A stretch of 64,000 nucleotides of DNA from DASSQJ01 sp963726295 (GTDB taxonomy: Bacteria > Actinomycetota > Actinomycetes > Actinomycetales > Dermatophilaceae): assembly GCA_963726295.1 (NCBI GenBank), contig CAVSBW010000011.1:124001-188000 (forward strand), written 5' to 3'. The notes under the pieces are model-generated. The model was given only the letters and a program-made list of their open reading frames with translations. It made no database searches and was not told the DNA's origin. The position numbers and the translations under genes were made by a program. How positions within the stretch are numbered: position 1 is the first letter of the stretch; every line of letters begins with the position of its first letter. Positions 51,392 to 59,933 of this stretch are shown piece by piece.

Positions 51392-52279
51392 GACCTCTCG
51401 CGCTGCTCTGCGGCGGCCCGCCACCGGGCGGAGCCGCTGGCCGGCTCCGCACCGCTGGCCTCGCGCTGGCTCCTCGTCGAGCACCAGGGTCCGTGGTCGA
51501 AGAAGCACCTCGAGACCCCGCCGCTGCTGGGCCGCACCGGTCTCGAGGTCGAGCAGCTGGTCAGCTCCTTCGGCGGACGGGTACTGCTGATCCGGCGCCC
51601 GCAGCGGCGAGGCCCCGAGGGTGAGGCGCCGGCGTGGTTCGCCGTCGACACCGTCCGCGGCACCTGGGTCCGGGGCACGTGGCGCACCGCCACCGACCTC
51701 ACGGACGCCGCCCACGCGCTGGGTACCGAGCTGAGCGGCGGCGACGAGGACGCCGAGCCGATGCTGCTCGTCTGCACGCAGGGGACCCGCGACGCGTGCT
51801 GCGCCGTCCGGGGCCGACCGATCGTCGCCCAGCTGGCCAAGGAGTGGCCGGAGGAGACGTGGGAGTGCACGCACCTCGGCGGCCACCGCTTCGCCGGCAC
51901 CCTGCTCCACCTGCCCACGGGAGCCTGTCTGGGCAACCTCGATCCCGGCACCGCGGCCCAGGCGGTCCGCGAGCTGGTCGCCGGGCGGGTGCCCGCGGCC
52001 CACCTCCGCGGCGTCACCCGGTGGGACCCACCCGTGCAGGCCGCATTGGCTGCGGTGCTCGAGGAGCACGGCCCCGCCGAGATCGACGACGCGCTGCCCG
52101 GCCGCGTCGACACGGACGGCGACCACACCACCGTCGAGGTCTTCGGCCACGGTCCCGTGCCGCCGAGGGTGGTGGTCGAGGTCGTCACCGAGGAGCTGCC
52201 CCCGGCCGCCCTCAGCTGCGGTGGCGACCCCAAGCCGCACCAGGCGTACCGAACCACCCTGCGCACCGCGACGGCCTGA
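51380..52279 (+). CDS. Sucrase/ferredoxin-like (Suc_Fer) thioredoxin-fold protein
   Basis: A 299-residue protein of the Apd1/sucraseferredoxin family. The C-terminal thioredoxin-like ferredoxin part has LLVCTQGTRDACCAVRGRPIV with a Cys cluster and TWECTHLGGHRFAGTLLHLPTG (Cys and conserved His). Fungal Apd1 carries a [2Fe-2S] cluster bound by Cys and His. Here cysteines are at C-x7-CC and C near the HLGGHRFA motif; the exact ligands cannot be fixed. Leaderless start in the xylH terminator hairpin. Role unknown, possibly electron transfer or redox-stress response. Confidence 0.82.
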   Translation: MALSDLSRCSAAARHRAEPLAGSAPLASRWLLVEHQGPWSKKHLETPPLLGRTGLEVEQLVSSFGGRVLLIRRPQRRGPEGEAPAWFAVDTVRGTWVRGTWRTATDLTDAAHALGTELSGGDEDAEPMLLVCTQGTRDACCAVRGRPIVAQLAKEWPEETWECTHLGGHRFAGTLLHLPTGACLGNLDPGTAAQAVRELVAGRVPAAHLRGVTRWDPPVQAALAAVLEEHGPAEIDDALPGRVDTDGDHTTVEVFGHGPVPPRVVVEVVTEELPPAALSCGGDPKPHQAYRTTLRTATA

Positions 52280-52364
52280 CTGCGCCGTCGCGCAGGCCCC
52301 GCTCGCCGGCTCTGCGTTGCATGGTGGAGGTGACCGACACCGTCACCCGAGAGGAGCCACCGCG

Positions 52365-52661
52365 ATGCCTGACGACGAGGACGAGACCAGGCTCGAGCAC
52401 CGACGGCGGCGCGACACCGCGCTCCAGGCCGTCGTCGACGACCTCGTCCGCCGCTCCGAGGGCCGACCGGTCGACGAGGTCCGGGCCGAGCTGGAGGCCA
52501 ACCTGGTCGAGCGCCGGCTGCCGCAGATGCCGTCCGGCTGGCTCGACGCCGTGGCCAACGCCGCGACCATCGGCGACCCGTACGTGGTGTCCGCTTACGC
52601 CGATCGGGTCGACGACGTACCGCCGGCGCAGGACCGGCACACCGGCTACTCCGTGGACTGA
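52365..52661 (+). CDS. Small charged cytosolic protein (unknown)
   Basis: A 98-residue acidic and basic helical protein (LEHRRRRDTALQAVVDDLVRRSEGRPVDEVRAELEANLVERRLPQMPSGWLDAVANAATIGDPYVVS). ATG at 52365 has GAGGAG 9 nt upstream, which supports it as a real gene. It has no membrane segment or known domain. Its 3' end overlaps the convergent metallophosphoesterase gene by 16 nt. Helix-rich composition suggests a small DNA- or protein-binding factor, but this is only a guess. Confidence 0.65.
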   Translation: MPDDEDETRLEHRRRRDTALQAVVDDLVRRSEGRPVDEVRAELEANLVERRLPQMPSGWLDAVANAATIGDPYVVSAYADRVDDVPPAQDRHTGYSVD

Positions 52662-54772
52662 GCGCTCGGCGGCTCCACGACGCTGGTCCGCAGCGGGTCG
52701 TCCGGCGAGCAGGTGCCGTCGGGGGCCGGCTCGCGGCTGTCGATGCGTGCACCGTTGACGATCGACACGTCGTCGTACGTGGGCCGGCCCTCGACGACGT
52801 CGTGGATCTGGTACCGGGTGAGGGACGACAGCCGGCAGTCGGTACCGAACGTCAGGATGTCGAAGGACGACGGCTGCCCGACGAGCTCCTCGCCCGGTCC
52901 GTCGCCGACGTAGTGGGTGAAGGGGCCGCCGCCGGTGAAGGTGCCGGTCTGGATGCGGTTTCCCTCGAGCTGCTGGGTGTGCATGTGGCCGTTGAGCAGG
53001 ACCCCGGCATCGAGGCCCTCGACCGCCCACGGCTCGTGGCTCGCGACGACGTCCGGTGTGGCCCGGTTGGCGAACGCGGCGGCGAACGCCTCGCGCGCCG
53101 GCTCCTGCTTGGCCGGGCTGCCCGAGCCCGAGTCGCCGAACCAGCGGGGGTCGTTGAAGCCGGCGATGGTGATGCCGCCGATCGACACCTCCTGGTACCC
53201 GCCCTCGGGGGGCTGGAGGAGCACGATGTTCGGCACCCGCTCCATCCGTCGCAGCAGCGCGGTGTCCGTGGGGCTGGTCGCGTCGTGGTTCCCGCGGACG
53301 AAGAGGTAGGGGACACCGAGCGACTCGATCCCCGCGAACATGTCCGAGGCGGCGGCCTCCTCGACGGTCCCGAAGCTGACGAAGTCACCGGTGTCGATGA
53401 CGGCGTCGATGCTGTCCTCCTCGACGATGGTCCGCATCAACGCGTACTGGTTCGCGCTGTGGAGGTCGCTGACGAAGAGCAGCCGCAGGGCGGGGTCGAC
53501 CTCGAGGGAGCCGCCGGCGTACTGCTGCTGGAGGGCGGTCGAGAGCGCCAGGAGGTTGCGCAGGTAGGGCTGGACCTGGGCGGCCCGGGTCTCGACGTCG
53601 GTGAGGAGGCCCTGGTTGCGCTGGAGGGTGCCGAGCACCTCGGTGGCGGTGAAGCTGCCCTGCCGGCCGGGTTGGTAGGTGGTCCAGAGGGCGCCGGTCG
53701 TGCCGAGGGTCGCGACGAGCCAGGCGACGACGCCGGAGGCGACGAGCGCGCCCGGGGGACGTCGGCGCCGTACCGCGCTCCACCCGCCCACGACCACGAG
53801 CACGACGACCAGGGCGCCGCCGGCGAACCGCGCCACGACCTGGATCCCCGCGTCCCGGATGGCGTCGGCGAGCTCCTGGGGTCCCGGGCGCAGCGCGGCG
53901 AGACTGATTCCGGGGCGGGAGAGCACATCGGTGATGCCCGCGCGCACCTGGGGCATGGCGTCGATGCCGGGTGCGAGACCCGTGAAGGAGACGATGACGT
54001 CGCCGAAGGTCGTGCTGGCGACGAGGTCCCCCGTGCGGGCCGGTGAGGGGTCGAGGGCGACGGTGGCCTGGTAGTGCCGGGTGTGCGCCGTGACCGGCGC
54101 CATCTGGGTCGCCGCGACCCCGGCTCCGGCGCAGACCAGCGTGAGGACGACCGTCCCGAGCACGTGGCGCACCCGGCGGGAGCCCAGCCGGTGTCCGGCC
54201 GACCACCACACCCCCACCGCGGTCGCGAGCTCCCACCCCACGAGGGCCGCGGCCACGACCCGCTCGTGCCATCCGAAGGACTCCGCGTCGAGGCCGACCG
54301 CGAGGGACGCCACGGCGGCGAGCAGCAGCCCGCCCGCGGGCCACGAGACCCGGCGGTGCAGCACCGGCGGGCCGTCGTCGCGTGCGGCGAGCAGCGGCCA
54401 CAGCGCGAGCAGGAGGAAGGCCATGGAGGTCACCGCGAGGTGGGCCGCCGAGGACTGCCCACGGGCGGGCAGGGGCACCACGGCGACCGCGAGGGTGGCG
54501 ATCCCGGCGCCCGCGAGGGCCAGCCGCCCGGCCGGCCGCGCCGCCCCGAGCGCCCAGGCCGTCACGATGTGACCGAGGCCGGTGAGGGCGAACGACGCCG
54601 TCATCACCCACCGGTGCGGCGTGCTGGCCGCTGCGAGGGCGCTGATCGACTCGGCCCGCGGGTCGAAGCCCACCTGGAGCGCCGCGGCCCACGTCCAGCC
54701 ACCCACGAGCGAGACCAGCGCGGTGGCTGAGCTGAGGACGGCGACGCGGGGCCTGCCGGTCGGGATGGGCAC
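52646..54772 (-). CDS. DUF998 membrane domain fused to metallophosphoesterase
   Basis: A 708-residue fusion. Residues 1-215 resemble DUF998, a six-helix membrane domain (ALQVGFDPRAESISALAAASTPHRWVMTASFALTGLGHIVTAWALG). A further helix and an exported region (about 215-345) precede a C-terminal calcineurin-like metallophosphoesterase with RLLFVSDLHSANQYAL, DAVIDTGDFVSFGT, YLFVRGNHDATS, SHEPWAV and NGHMHTQQ (metal ligands D, H, D, N, H, H). The GTG at 54772 lies 6 nt after a TATGGT box (leaderless). The catalytic domain is probably outside or membrane-facing. Substrate is unknown. Confidence 0.85.
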   Translation of the reverse strand: MPIPTGRPRVAVLSSATALVSLVGGWTWAAALQVGFDPRAESISALAAASTPHRWVMTASFALTGLGHIVTAWALGAARPAGRLALAGAGIATLAVAVVPLPARGQSSAAHLAVTSMAFLLLALWPLLAARDDGPPVLHRRVSWPAGGLLLAAVASLAVGLDAESFGWHERVVAAALVGWELATAVGVWWSAGHRLGSRRVRHVLGTVVLTLVCAGAGVAATQMAPVTAHTRHYQATVALDPSPARTGDLVASTTFGDVIVSFTGLAPGIDAMPQVRAGITDVLSRPGISLAALRPGPQELADAIRDAGIQVVARFAGGALVVVLVVVGGWSAVRRRRPPGALVASGVVAWLVATLGTTGALWTTYQPGRQGSFTATEVLGTLQRNQGLLTDVETRAAQVQPYLRNLLALSTALQQQYAGGSLEVDPALRLLFVSDLHSANQYALMRTIVEEDSIDAVIDTGDFVSFGTVEEAAASDMFAGIESLGVPYLFVRGNHDATSPTDTALLRRMERVPNIVLLQPPEGGYQEVSIGGITIAGFNDPRWFGDSGSGSPAKQEPAREAFAAAFANRATPDVVASHEPWAVEGLDAGVLLNGHMHTQQLEGNRIQTGTFTGGGPFTHYVGDGPGEELVGQPSSFDILTFGTDCRLSSLTRYQIHDVVEGRPTYDDVSIVNGARIDSREPAPDGTCSPDDPLRTSVVEPPSAQSTE

Positions 54773-54778
54773 GCGCCA

Positions 54779-54784
54779 ACCATA
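54779..54784 (-). promoter_or_regulatory. -10 box of the DUF998-phosphoesterase gene
   Basis: TATGGT on the minus strand, 6 nt from GTG 54772. Confidence 0.5.
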
Positions 54785-54831
54785 GGTCGGTGACCTGCGG
54801 GTCCGGGCGCACTCCGCGGGTCCTCGCTGCT

Positions 54832-54837
54832 TAGGCT
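54832..54837 (+). promoter_or_regulatory. -10 box of the HAD gene
   Basis: TAGGCT, 6 nt from GTG 54844; leaderless. Confidence 0.6.
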
Positions 54838-54843
54838 GAGCGG

Positions 54844-55536
54844 GTGCCGACCGACGCGAGTGCGAGCCCCTTCGCCGAGCCGTTCCGGGGGGTGCTCCTC
54901 GACATGGACGGCACCCTGATCGACTCCATCCCGGCGGTGGAGCGGTCGTGGCTGCGGTGGTGCCGAGAGTACGACGTCGACCCGGAGCGGCTGCGCGGCT
55001 TCCACGGAGTCACCGCGAAGGGCGTCATCGCCGAGCTCCTGCCCGAGGCCGAGCGGGACGCGGCGTTCCGGCGGATCGAGGCGATCGAGGTCGCCGACGT
55101 CGACGGCATCGAGGTGCTGCCGGGGGCGGTGGAGCTGCTCACCGTTCTGGGGGACGCCGGGGTGCCGACCGCGATCGTCACCTCCTCCAGCGCCCCGCTG
55201 GCCGAGGCCCGGCTGCGGGCGACCGCCCTGCCGCACAACGGAACCGTGGTCACGGCCTCCGACGTGGCGCGCGGCAAGCCGTGGCCGGACCCGTGGTTGC
55301 TCGGCGCCGCCCGGATCGGTGTCGACCCGGCCGACGTCGTCGTCGTAGAGGACGCGGTGGCCGGCCTGCGCGCCGCGCGGGCCGCCGGGTGCCGCGGTCT
55401 GGCCGCGGTGACGAGCACGACGCCACGCGCCGAGCTGGCCGCGGTGGCCGACCTCGTGGTGCGCGACCTGGCCGCGCTCGAGGTGACGGCGGTCGGGGGC
55501 CGACTGCGGGTGGTCGGTGGGCTCGAGGGCACCTAG
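54844..55536 (+). CDS. HAD-IA phosphatase (beta-phosphoglucomutase/sugar-phosphatase-like)
   Basis: A 230-residue HAD protein. Motif I LLDMDGTLIDS with the two Asp, cap with WLRWCREYDVDPERLRGFHGVTAKGVIAELL, motif II IVTSSSA, motif III GKPWPDPWLL and motif IV VVVEDAVAGLRAARAAG are clear. It dephosphorylates a small sugar or polyol phosphate (family inference; GS1/DOG-type). Its TAG stop (55534-55536) is part of the next gene's -10 box. Confidence 0.9.
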   Translation: MPTDASASPFAEPFRGVLLDMDGTLIDSIPAVERSWLRWCREYDVDPERLRGFHGVTAKGVIAELLPEAERDAAFRRIEAIEVADVDGIEVLPGAVELLTVLGDAGVPTAIVTSSSAPLAEARLRATALPHNGTVVTASDVARGKPWPDPWLLGAARIGVDPADVVVVEDAVAGLRAARAAGCRGLAAVTSTTPRAELAAVADLVVRDLAALEVTAVGGRLRVVGGLEGT

Positions 55537-55539
55537 GCT
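55534..55539 (+). promoter_or_regulatory. -10 box of the FAD-dehydrogenase gene, starting with the upstream stop codon
   Basis: TAGGCT, whose TAG is the stop of the HAD gene; 6 nt to the ATG at 55546. Confidence 0.6.
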
Positions 55540-55545
55540 CCGTCC

Positions 55546-57219
55546 ATGGATGCCGACGCCGTCGTCGTGGGAGCCGGGCTCGCCGGCCTCGTCGCCACGT
55601 GCGAGCTCGCCGACGCCGGGCAGTGCGTGGTGCTCCTCGACCAGGAGAGCGAGGCCAACCTCGGGGGCCAGGCGTGGTGGAGCTTCGGTGGCCTGTTCAT
55701 GGTCGACACCCCGGAGCAGCGCCGGTCGGGCGTCAAGGACTCCCTCGAGCTGGCCTGGCAGGACTGGGAGGGCACCGCCGGCTGGGACCGGCTGGTGGCC
55801 GACGACGGCGGCCCCGGACCGGACCACTGGGGCCGCGAGTGGGGCCGGGCCTACGTGGAGTGGGCTGCCGGCGAGATGCGGTCGTGGGTGCGCGCCTCCG
55901 GCATCTCGATGACCCCCGTGGTCGGCTGGGCGGAGCGCGGGGACGGCACGGCTGGCGGACACGGCAACTCGGTGCCCCGGTTCCACCTCCCCTGGGGCAC
56001 GGGCGTCGGGGTCGTCGCGCCCTTCATCGAGCGGGTCCTCGACCACATGGCCGCCGGACGGGTCGTCTACCGGCCTCGCCACCGGGTCGAGGCCCTGGTG
56101 CGCACCGGTCCGACGGTGTCCGGCGTGCAGGGGTCGGTCCTCGCCGACGACGCCGCACCGCGAGGCGTCGCCTCGAACCGGGACGTGGTGGGGGACTTCG
56201 AGTTCGGGGCCCGGGCCGTGCTCGTCACCTCCGGTGGCATCGGTGGCGACCTCGACCTCGTCCGCGAGGCCTGGCCCGAGCGGCTCGGCACCCCGCCGGT
56301 CGACATGCTCGTCGGGGTGCCCGCACACGTCGACGGCCGCATGCTCGCCGTCACGGAGGCAGCGGGCGGCGCCGTGGTCAACCTGGACCGGATGTGGCAC
56401 TACGTCGAGGGCGTGCAGAACTGGGACCCGGTGTGGCCCGGGCACGGCATCCGCATCCTCCCCGGCCCCTCGGCGATGTGGTTCGACGCCCGGGGCGACC
56501 GGCTGCCGGCACCCTTCCATCCGGGCTTCGACACGCTCGGGACGCTGCGGCACCTGCGCCACAGCGGCTTCGACCACTCCTGGTTCGTCACGACGCGGTC
56601 GGTGGCGGGCAAGGAGTTCGTCCTCTCCGGCTCGGAGCAGAACCTCGACTTCACCGAGCGCCGTTACCGCGACGTCGCCCGCCGCCCGCTCATCAAGGTG
56701 CAGCCGTCCGTGCAGGCCTTCCTCGACCACGGAAGGGACTGGGTCATGGCCGAGACCGTGGCCGAGCTCGTCGCCAGGATGAACGTCCTGACCCCGGACG
56801 CCCCCCTCGACCCGGCCCACATCGAGCGCCAGGTGGTGGAGCGGGACCGCCAGGTCGACAACCCCTTCACCAAGGACCGCCAGGTCGCCGCCATCCGCAT
56901 CGCCCGGCGCTACCGGACCGAGCGCGTCCTCAAACGGGTCTACGCGCCGCACCGAATCCTCGACCCGAAGCGCGGCCCGCTCGTCGCCGTCCGGCTGCGG
57001 GTCCTCTCGCGCAAGACCCTCGGGGGCGTGCACACCGACCTGCGGGGCCGGGTGCTCGGACCGGACGGCTCGCCGGTCCCCGGCCTCTACGCCGCGGGCG
57101 AGGTGGCCGGCTTCGGCGGGGGTGGCATGCACGGCTACCGGGCCCTGGAGGGGACCTTCCTCGGCGGCTGCCTGTTCTCCGGCCGCGCCGCCGGCCGCGC
57201 CGCGGCCGCGGACCTCTGA
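55546..57219 (+). CDS. FAD-binding dehydrogenase (succinate dehydrogenase/KstD-like)
   Basis: A 557-residue flavoprotein. FAD motif ADAVVVGAGLAGLVATCELADAG at the N-terminus, the fumarate-reductase/KstD-type middle LVTSGGIGGDLDLVREAWPERLG, HPGFDTLGTLRHLRHSGFDHSWFV, and C-terminal LYAAGEVAGFGGGGMHGYRALEGTFLGGCLFSGRAAGRA. It corresponds to a group of actinobacterial and proteobacterial FAD-binding dehydrogenases of unknown substrate (PRK12834-type). The message is leaderless. It may be transcribed with the MFS gene 3 nt downstream. Confidence 0.9.
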   Translation: MDADAVVVGAGLAGLVATCELADAGQCVVLLDQESEANLGGQAWWSFGGLFMVDTPEQRRSGVKDSLELAWQDWEGTAGWDRLVADDGGPGPDHWGREWGRAYVEWAAGEMRSWVRASGISMTPVVGWAERGDGTAGGHGNSVPRFHLPWGTGVGVVAPFIERVLDHMAAGRVVYRPRHRVEALVRTGPTVSGVQGSVLADDAAPRGVASNRDVVGDFEFGARAVLVTSGGIGGDLDLVREAWPERLGTPPVDMLVGVPAHVDGRMLAVTEAAGGAVVNLDRMWHYVEGVQNWDPVWPGHGIRILPGPSAMWFDARGDRLPAPFHPGFDTLGTLRHLRHSGFDHSWFVTTRSVAGKEFVLSGSEQNLDFTERRYRDVARRPLIKVQPSVQAFLDHGRDWVMAETVAELVARMNVLTPDAPLDPAHIERQVVERDRQVDNPFTKDRQVAAIRIARRYRTERVLKRVYAPHRILDPKRGPLVAVRLRVLSRKTLGGVHTDLRGRVLGPDGSPVPGLYAAGEVAGFGGGGMHGYRALEGTFLGGCLFSGRAAGRAAAADL

Positions 57220-57222
57220 GCG

Positions 57223-58470
57223 GTGGGGGTGTCGACGACCGCGACCTTCCCGCGCCGGCGGTGGGCGTTGCTGGCCGCCTTCTGTCTCCTCGTCGTCATG
57301 ACCCAGCTGCTGTGGCTGACCTTCGCCCCCGTCACCACCGAGACCGCGGCCGAGCTCGGCGTCTCCGAGGGCCTCGTCGGTGACCTCGCCGTCGTGAACC
57401 CGCTGCTCTTCGTCCTCCTCGCGCTGCCGGCGGGGCGGATGATGGACCGCTCGTTCCGGCTCGCGCTCACCCTCGGCGCCGGGTTCACCCTCGTCGGGGC
57501 GCTGGTCCGCCTCGTCGACACCGGCTCCTACGGCTGGCTGCTCGCGGGCCAGGTGCTCGCCTCGGTGGGGCAGCCGTTCGTCCTCAACGCGACGACGCCC
57601 CTCGCGGCCCGGGCGTTCCCCGAGGCCGAGCGGGCGCACGCCATCGCCGCAGGGAGCGCGGCCCAGTTCGTCGGGGTGCTGCTCGCGGCGGTCGGCGGCG
57701 GGGTCGTGGTGGCGGCGGTCGGCATCCGGGGCCTCCTCCTCGTGCACGCGGCCGTCGCCCTGGTGGCCGCGGCGGCGGTCGTGGTGATGCTCCGCACAGC
57801 CACGCTGGCGCGCGTGGAGCGCACGGCGACCGCGTCGTGGTCGTGGCTGCGTCACGACCCCCTGGTCTGGCGGCTCGCGGTGCTGCTCCTCGTCGGCGTC
57901 GGCGTCTTCAACGCGCTGGCCACGTGGCTCGACCCGGTCATGGCCGCCCTCGGCCATCCCGACGCCGGCGGTCCGCTGATCGCGGTGACGACGCTCGCCG
58001 GCATCCTCGGTGCGGCGGTGCTCCCGGGCCCGGCGGCGGCGCGAGGACGTCGCCGCGAGGTGCTCCTCCTCGCGACGCTCGCCACCCTCGTGGTCTTCGG
58101 GCTGCTCACCGTGGTGCACCTGCCGGTGGCGGCGGGCGTGCTGCTCGCGATCCTGGGGTTCGTGCTGCTCGCCGGGCTCCCCGTGGCGCTCGAGTGGTCG
58201 GAGGTGCACGTCGGGGCGGCGCGCGCCGGGGTGGCCACCGGCGTGCTGCTCATGGCGGGCAACCTGGGTGGGGTGGTGCTGGTCCTCGTCGTCCAGCCGT
58301 TCGTCGGCACCCCGGCGCTGGCGCTCGGCGTCATCGCGCTGGCCGCGCTGCCGGGGATGGCGGTGGCCTGGTCACTGCCTCGCGGCCGCGTCGACGCGGT
58401 CCCGGTCGACCACTCCCTCCCCTTCGACTCCGACGAGGAGCACCGGCTGCCACGCCGCCCGGCGGAGTGA
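57223..58470 (+). CDS. MFS transporter
   Basis: A 415-residue, 12-helix major facilitator. LTFAPVTTETAAELGVSEGLVGDLAVVNPLLFVLLALPAGRMMDRSFR carries the MFS motif A-like loop (GRMMDR). C-terminal half includes LLIAVTTLAG-type helices and the final cytosolic tail HRLPRRPAE. GTG at 57223 follows the dehydrogenase stop by 3 nt, so the two are probably an operon; the transporter might move the dehydrogenase's substrate. Substrate is unknown. Confidence 0.88.
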   Translation: MGVSTTATFPRRRWALLAAFCLLVVMTQLLWLTFAPVTTETAAELGVSEGLVGDLAVVNPLLFVLLALPAGRMMDRSFRLALTLGAGFTLVGALVRLVDTGSYGWLLAGQVLASVGQPFVLNATTPLAARAFPEAERAHAIAAGSAAQFVGVLLAAVGGGVVVAAVGIRGLLLVHAAVALVAAAAVVVMLRTATLARVERTATASWSWLRHDPLVWRLAVLLLVGVGVFNALATWLDPVMAALGHPDAGGPLIAVTTLAGILGAAVLPGPAAARGRRREVLLLATLATLVVFGLLTVVHLPVAAGVLLAILGFVLLAGLPVALEWSEVHVGAARAGVATGVLLMAGNLGGVVLVLVVQPFVGTPALALGVIALAALPGMAVAWSLPRGRVDAVPVDHSLPFDSDEEHRLPRRPAE

Positions 58471-58661
58471 CGCGGCAGCCGTGGCTCCCGGCGTCCGCGT
58501 TCGCCACCGCTGCTCCCTTCGTCTCGACCCGATGACTGTGTCCCGGGTCATGCCCGGATGCGGCTCGGGAGGAGGACGGTGGAACCAGCCACCACAGCCG
58601 CCCTCGCCACGACGGGCGTGGCCAGGGGGTCGGCAGCGGCGGCCGGACGGAGGTGGCCGCG

Positions 58662-58833
58662 ATGACCACGACCCACCGGCTGGACCGGACGGACGCGCCG
58701 GCGCGACCTCTTCGGCCTCGGGCTGGACGGGACCGGGGACGACCTCACCAACCCCTCGACCGCGAGCCCCTACGAGGACTTCGCCCTGGCCGTCGCGGCC
58801 GCCATGCTCCGCGACATGGGTTGGACCGGCTGA
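58662..58833 (+). pseudogene. Small ORF with a one-base frameshift
   Basis: GGAGG at 58648-58652 lies 8 nt before ATG 58662. MTTTHRLDRTDAPAR is read until about 58703; skipping one base then gives DLFGLGLDGTGDDLTNPSTASPYEDFALAVAAAMLRDMGWTG, stop at 58831-58833. The switch falls in the perfect palindrome GCGCCGGCGC (58694-58703), a difficult sequence for some platforms. If repaired, it encodes a 57-residue protein. The MLRDMGW end recalls the end of some exported protease-like domains, but no family is claimed. Confidence 0.4.
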
Positions 58834-58847
58834 GGCCGTGCCGGCGC

Positions 58848-58853
58848 TAGGGT
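58848..58853 (+). promoter_or_regulatory. -10 box of the LYS1-like gene
   Basis: TAGGGT with 7 nt to GTG 58861; leaderless. Confidence 0.55.
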
Positions 58854-58860
58854 CGCCGGT

Positions 58861-59910
58861 GTGAGCGGACCACACCTGTGGCTGCGGGCCGAGGCCCGGC
58901 CGACCGAGCAGCGCGCCCCCCTCGTCCCGGCCGACGCCGCGCGTCTCGTGTCGGACGGCTGGCGGGTGACCGTCGAGGAGTCCCCGACCCGCGTGTTCGC
59001 CGTCGACGAGTACCGGGCCGCCGGCTGCGAGGTCACCGCGGCCGGCTCGTGGACCGACGCGCCGGACGACGCCGTCGTCCTCGGCATCAAGGAGCTGCCC
59101 GACCAGCCTCACGCGCTGCGGCACACGCACGTCTACTTCGCGCACTCCTTCAAGGGGCAGCGGGGAGCCGCCGAGGTGCTGGCCCGGTTCGCCGCGGGCG
59201 GTGGTGAGCTCCTCGACGTCGAGTACCTCACCGTCGAACGCCGCCGCGTCGTCGCGTTCGGCTACTGGGCCGGCTACGTCGGCGCCGGGCTCGGGGCGCA
59301 GGCGGTCCGCGGCTCGCTGCGCGCACCCGTGGTGCCGGGGACGCGGGCCGACTTCGACGCCGCCCTCGCCGACACGGGGGCCGGGCCACTGCGCGCCGTC
59401 GTCATCGGCTCACGTGGCCGGAGCGGCCGGGGCGCCGTGGCCGCCCTCGAGGTGGCCGGGGCCGAGGTGACCCGATGGGACGTCGGGGACACCGTCGACA
59501 TCGACCGCGACGCGCTGCTCGCCCACGACCTGCTCGTGAACTGTGTCGCGTCGTCGGCTCCGGGCGAGGCCTTCGTCCGCGCGGAGGACCTCGAGGTCGA
59601 GCGCCGCCGGCTCGCCACCGTCGCCGACGTCACCTGCGACGTCACGAGCGGGCACAACCGCATCCCCGTCAACACCGCGGTCACCACCTGGGCCGAGCCG
59701 GTCCGCCTCGTGCCCGACCACGGCCGCCCGGTCGGCGTCATCGCCATCGACAACCTCCCGAGCCTGCTGCCGCGTGAGGCCAGCGTCGACTTCTCCGCGC
59801 AGCTCCTCGCCCAGCTCCCCGGCCTGCCGGAGCGGCGGGGCGCCTGGCACCAGGCCGACCTGGTGTTCCGCCGGGCAGTCAGCGGCTACGCAGGCATCGA
59901 CGCCGGCTGA
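58861..59910 (+). CDS. Saccharopine dehydrogenase (NAD+, L-lysine-forming)-like protein
   Basis: A 349-residue protein resembling fungal LYS1-type saccharopine dehydrogenase and alanine dehydrogenase/PNT-like enzymes. N-terminal LWLRAEARPTEQRAPLVPADAARLVSDGWRVTVEESPTRVFAVDEYRAAGCEV is the characteristic start; FAHSFKGQRGAAEVLARFAAGGGELLDVEYLTVERRRVVAFGYWAGYVGAGLGAQAV and VADVTCDVTSGHNRIPVNTAVTTW follow. LYS1-type enzymes interconvert saccharopine with lysine and 2-oxoglutarate. In bacteria the physiological substrate is often unclear. Leaderless GTG start. Confidence 0.8.
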   Translation: MSGPHLWLRAEARPTEQRAPLVPADAARLVSDGWRVTVEESPTRVFAVDEYRAAGCEVTAAGSWTDAPDDAVVLGIKELPDQPHALRHTHVYFAHSFKGQRGAAEVLARFAAGGGELLDVEYLTVERRRVVAFGYWAGYVGAGLGAQAVRGSLRAPVVPGTRADFDAALADTGAGPLRAVVIGSRGRSGRGAVAALEVAGAEVTRWDVGDTVDIDRDALLAHDLLVNCVASSAPGEAFVRAEDLEVERRRLATVADVTCDVTSGHNRIPVNTAVTTWAEPVRLVPDHGRPVGVIAIDNLPSLLPREASVDFSAQLLAQLPGLPERRGAWHQADLVFRRAVSGYAGIDAG

Positions 59911-59933
59911 GCCGGGGTCCGCTCGCCCGCGAC

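Larger units (their letters stand above)
58471..58860. other. 390-bp spacer holding only the broken small ORF
   Basis: Between the MFS stop and the next gene there is no other convincing gene. It holds the broken small ORF at 58662-58833 and the -10 box at 58848-58853. Confidence 0.5.

Noticed and set aside
54604..58209. 1201-codon minus-strand open frame across the HAD, FAD dehydrogenase and MFS genes
   Set aside because: It overlies three well-supported plus-strand genes, is full of His/Arg/Glu/Gly low-complexity sequence and has no conserved motif.
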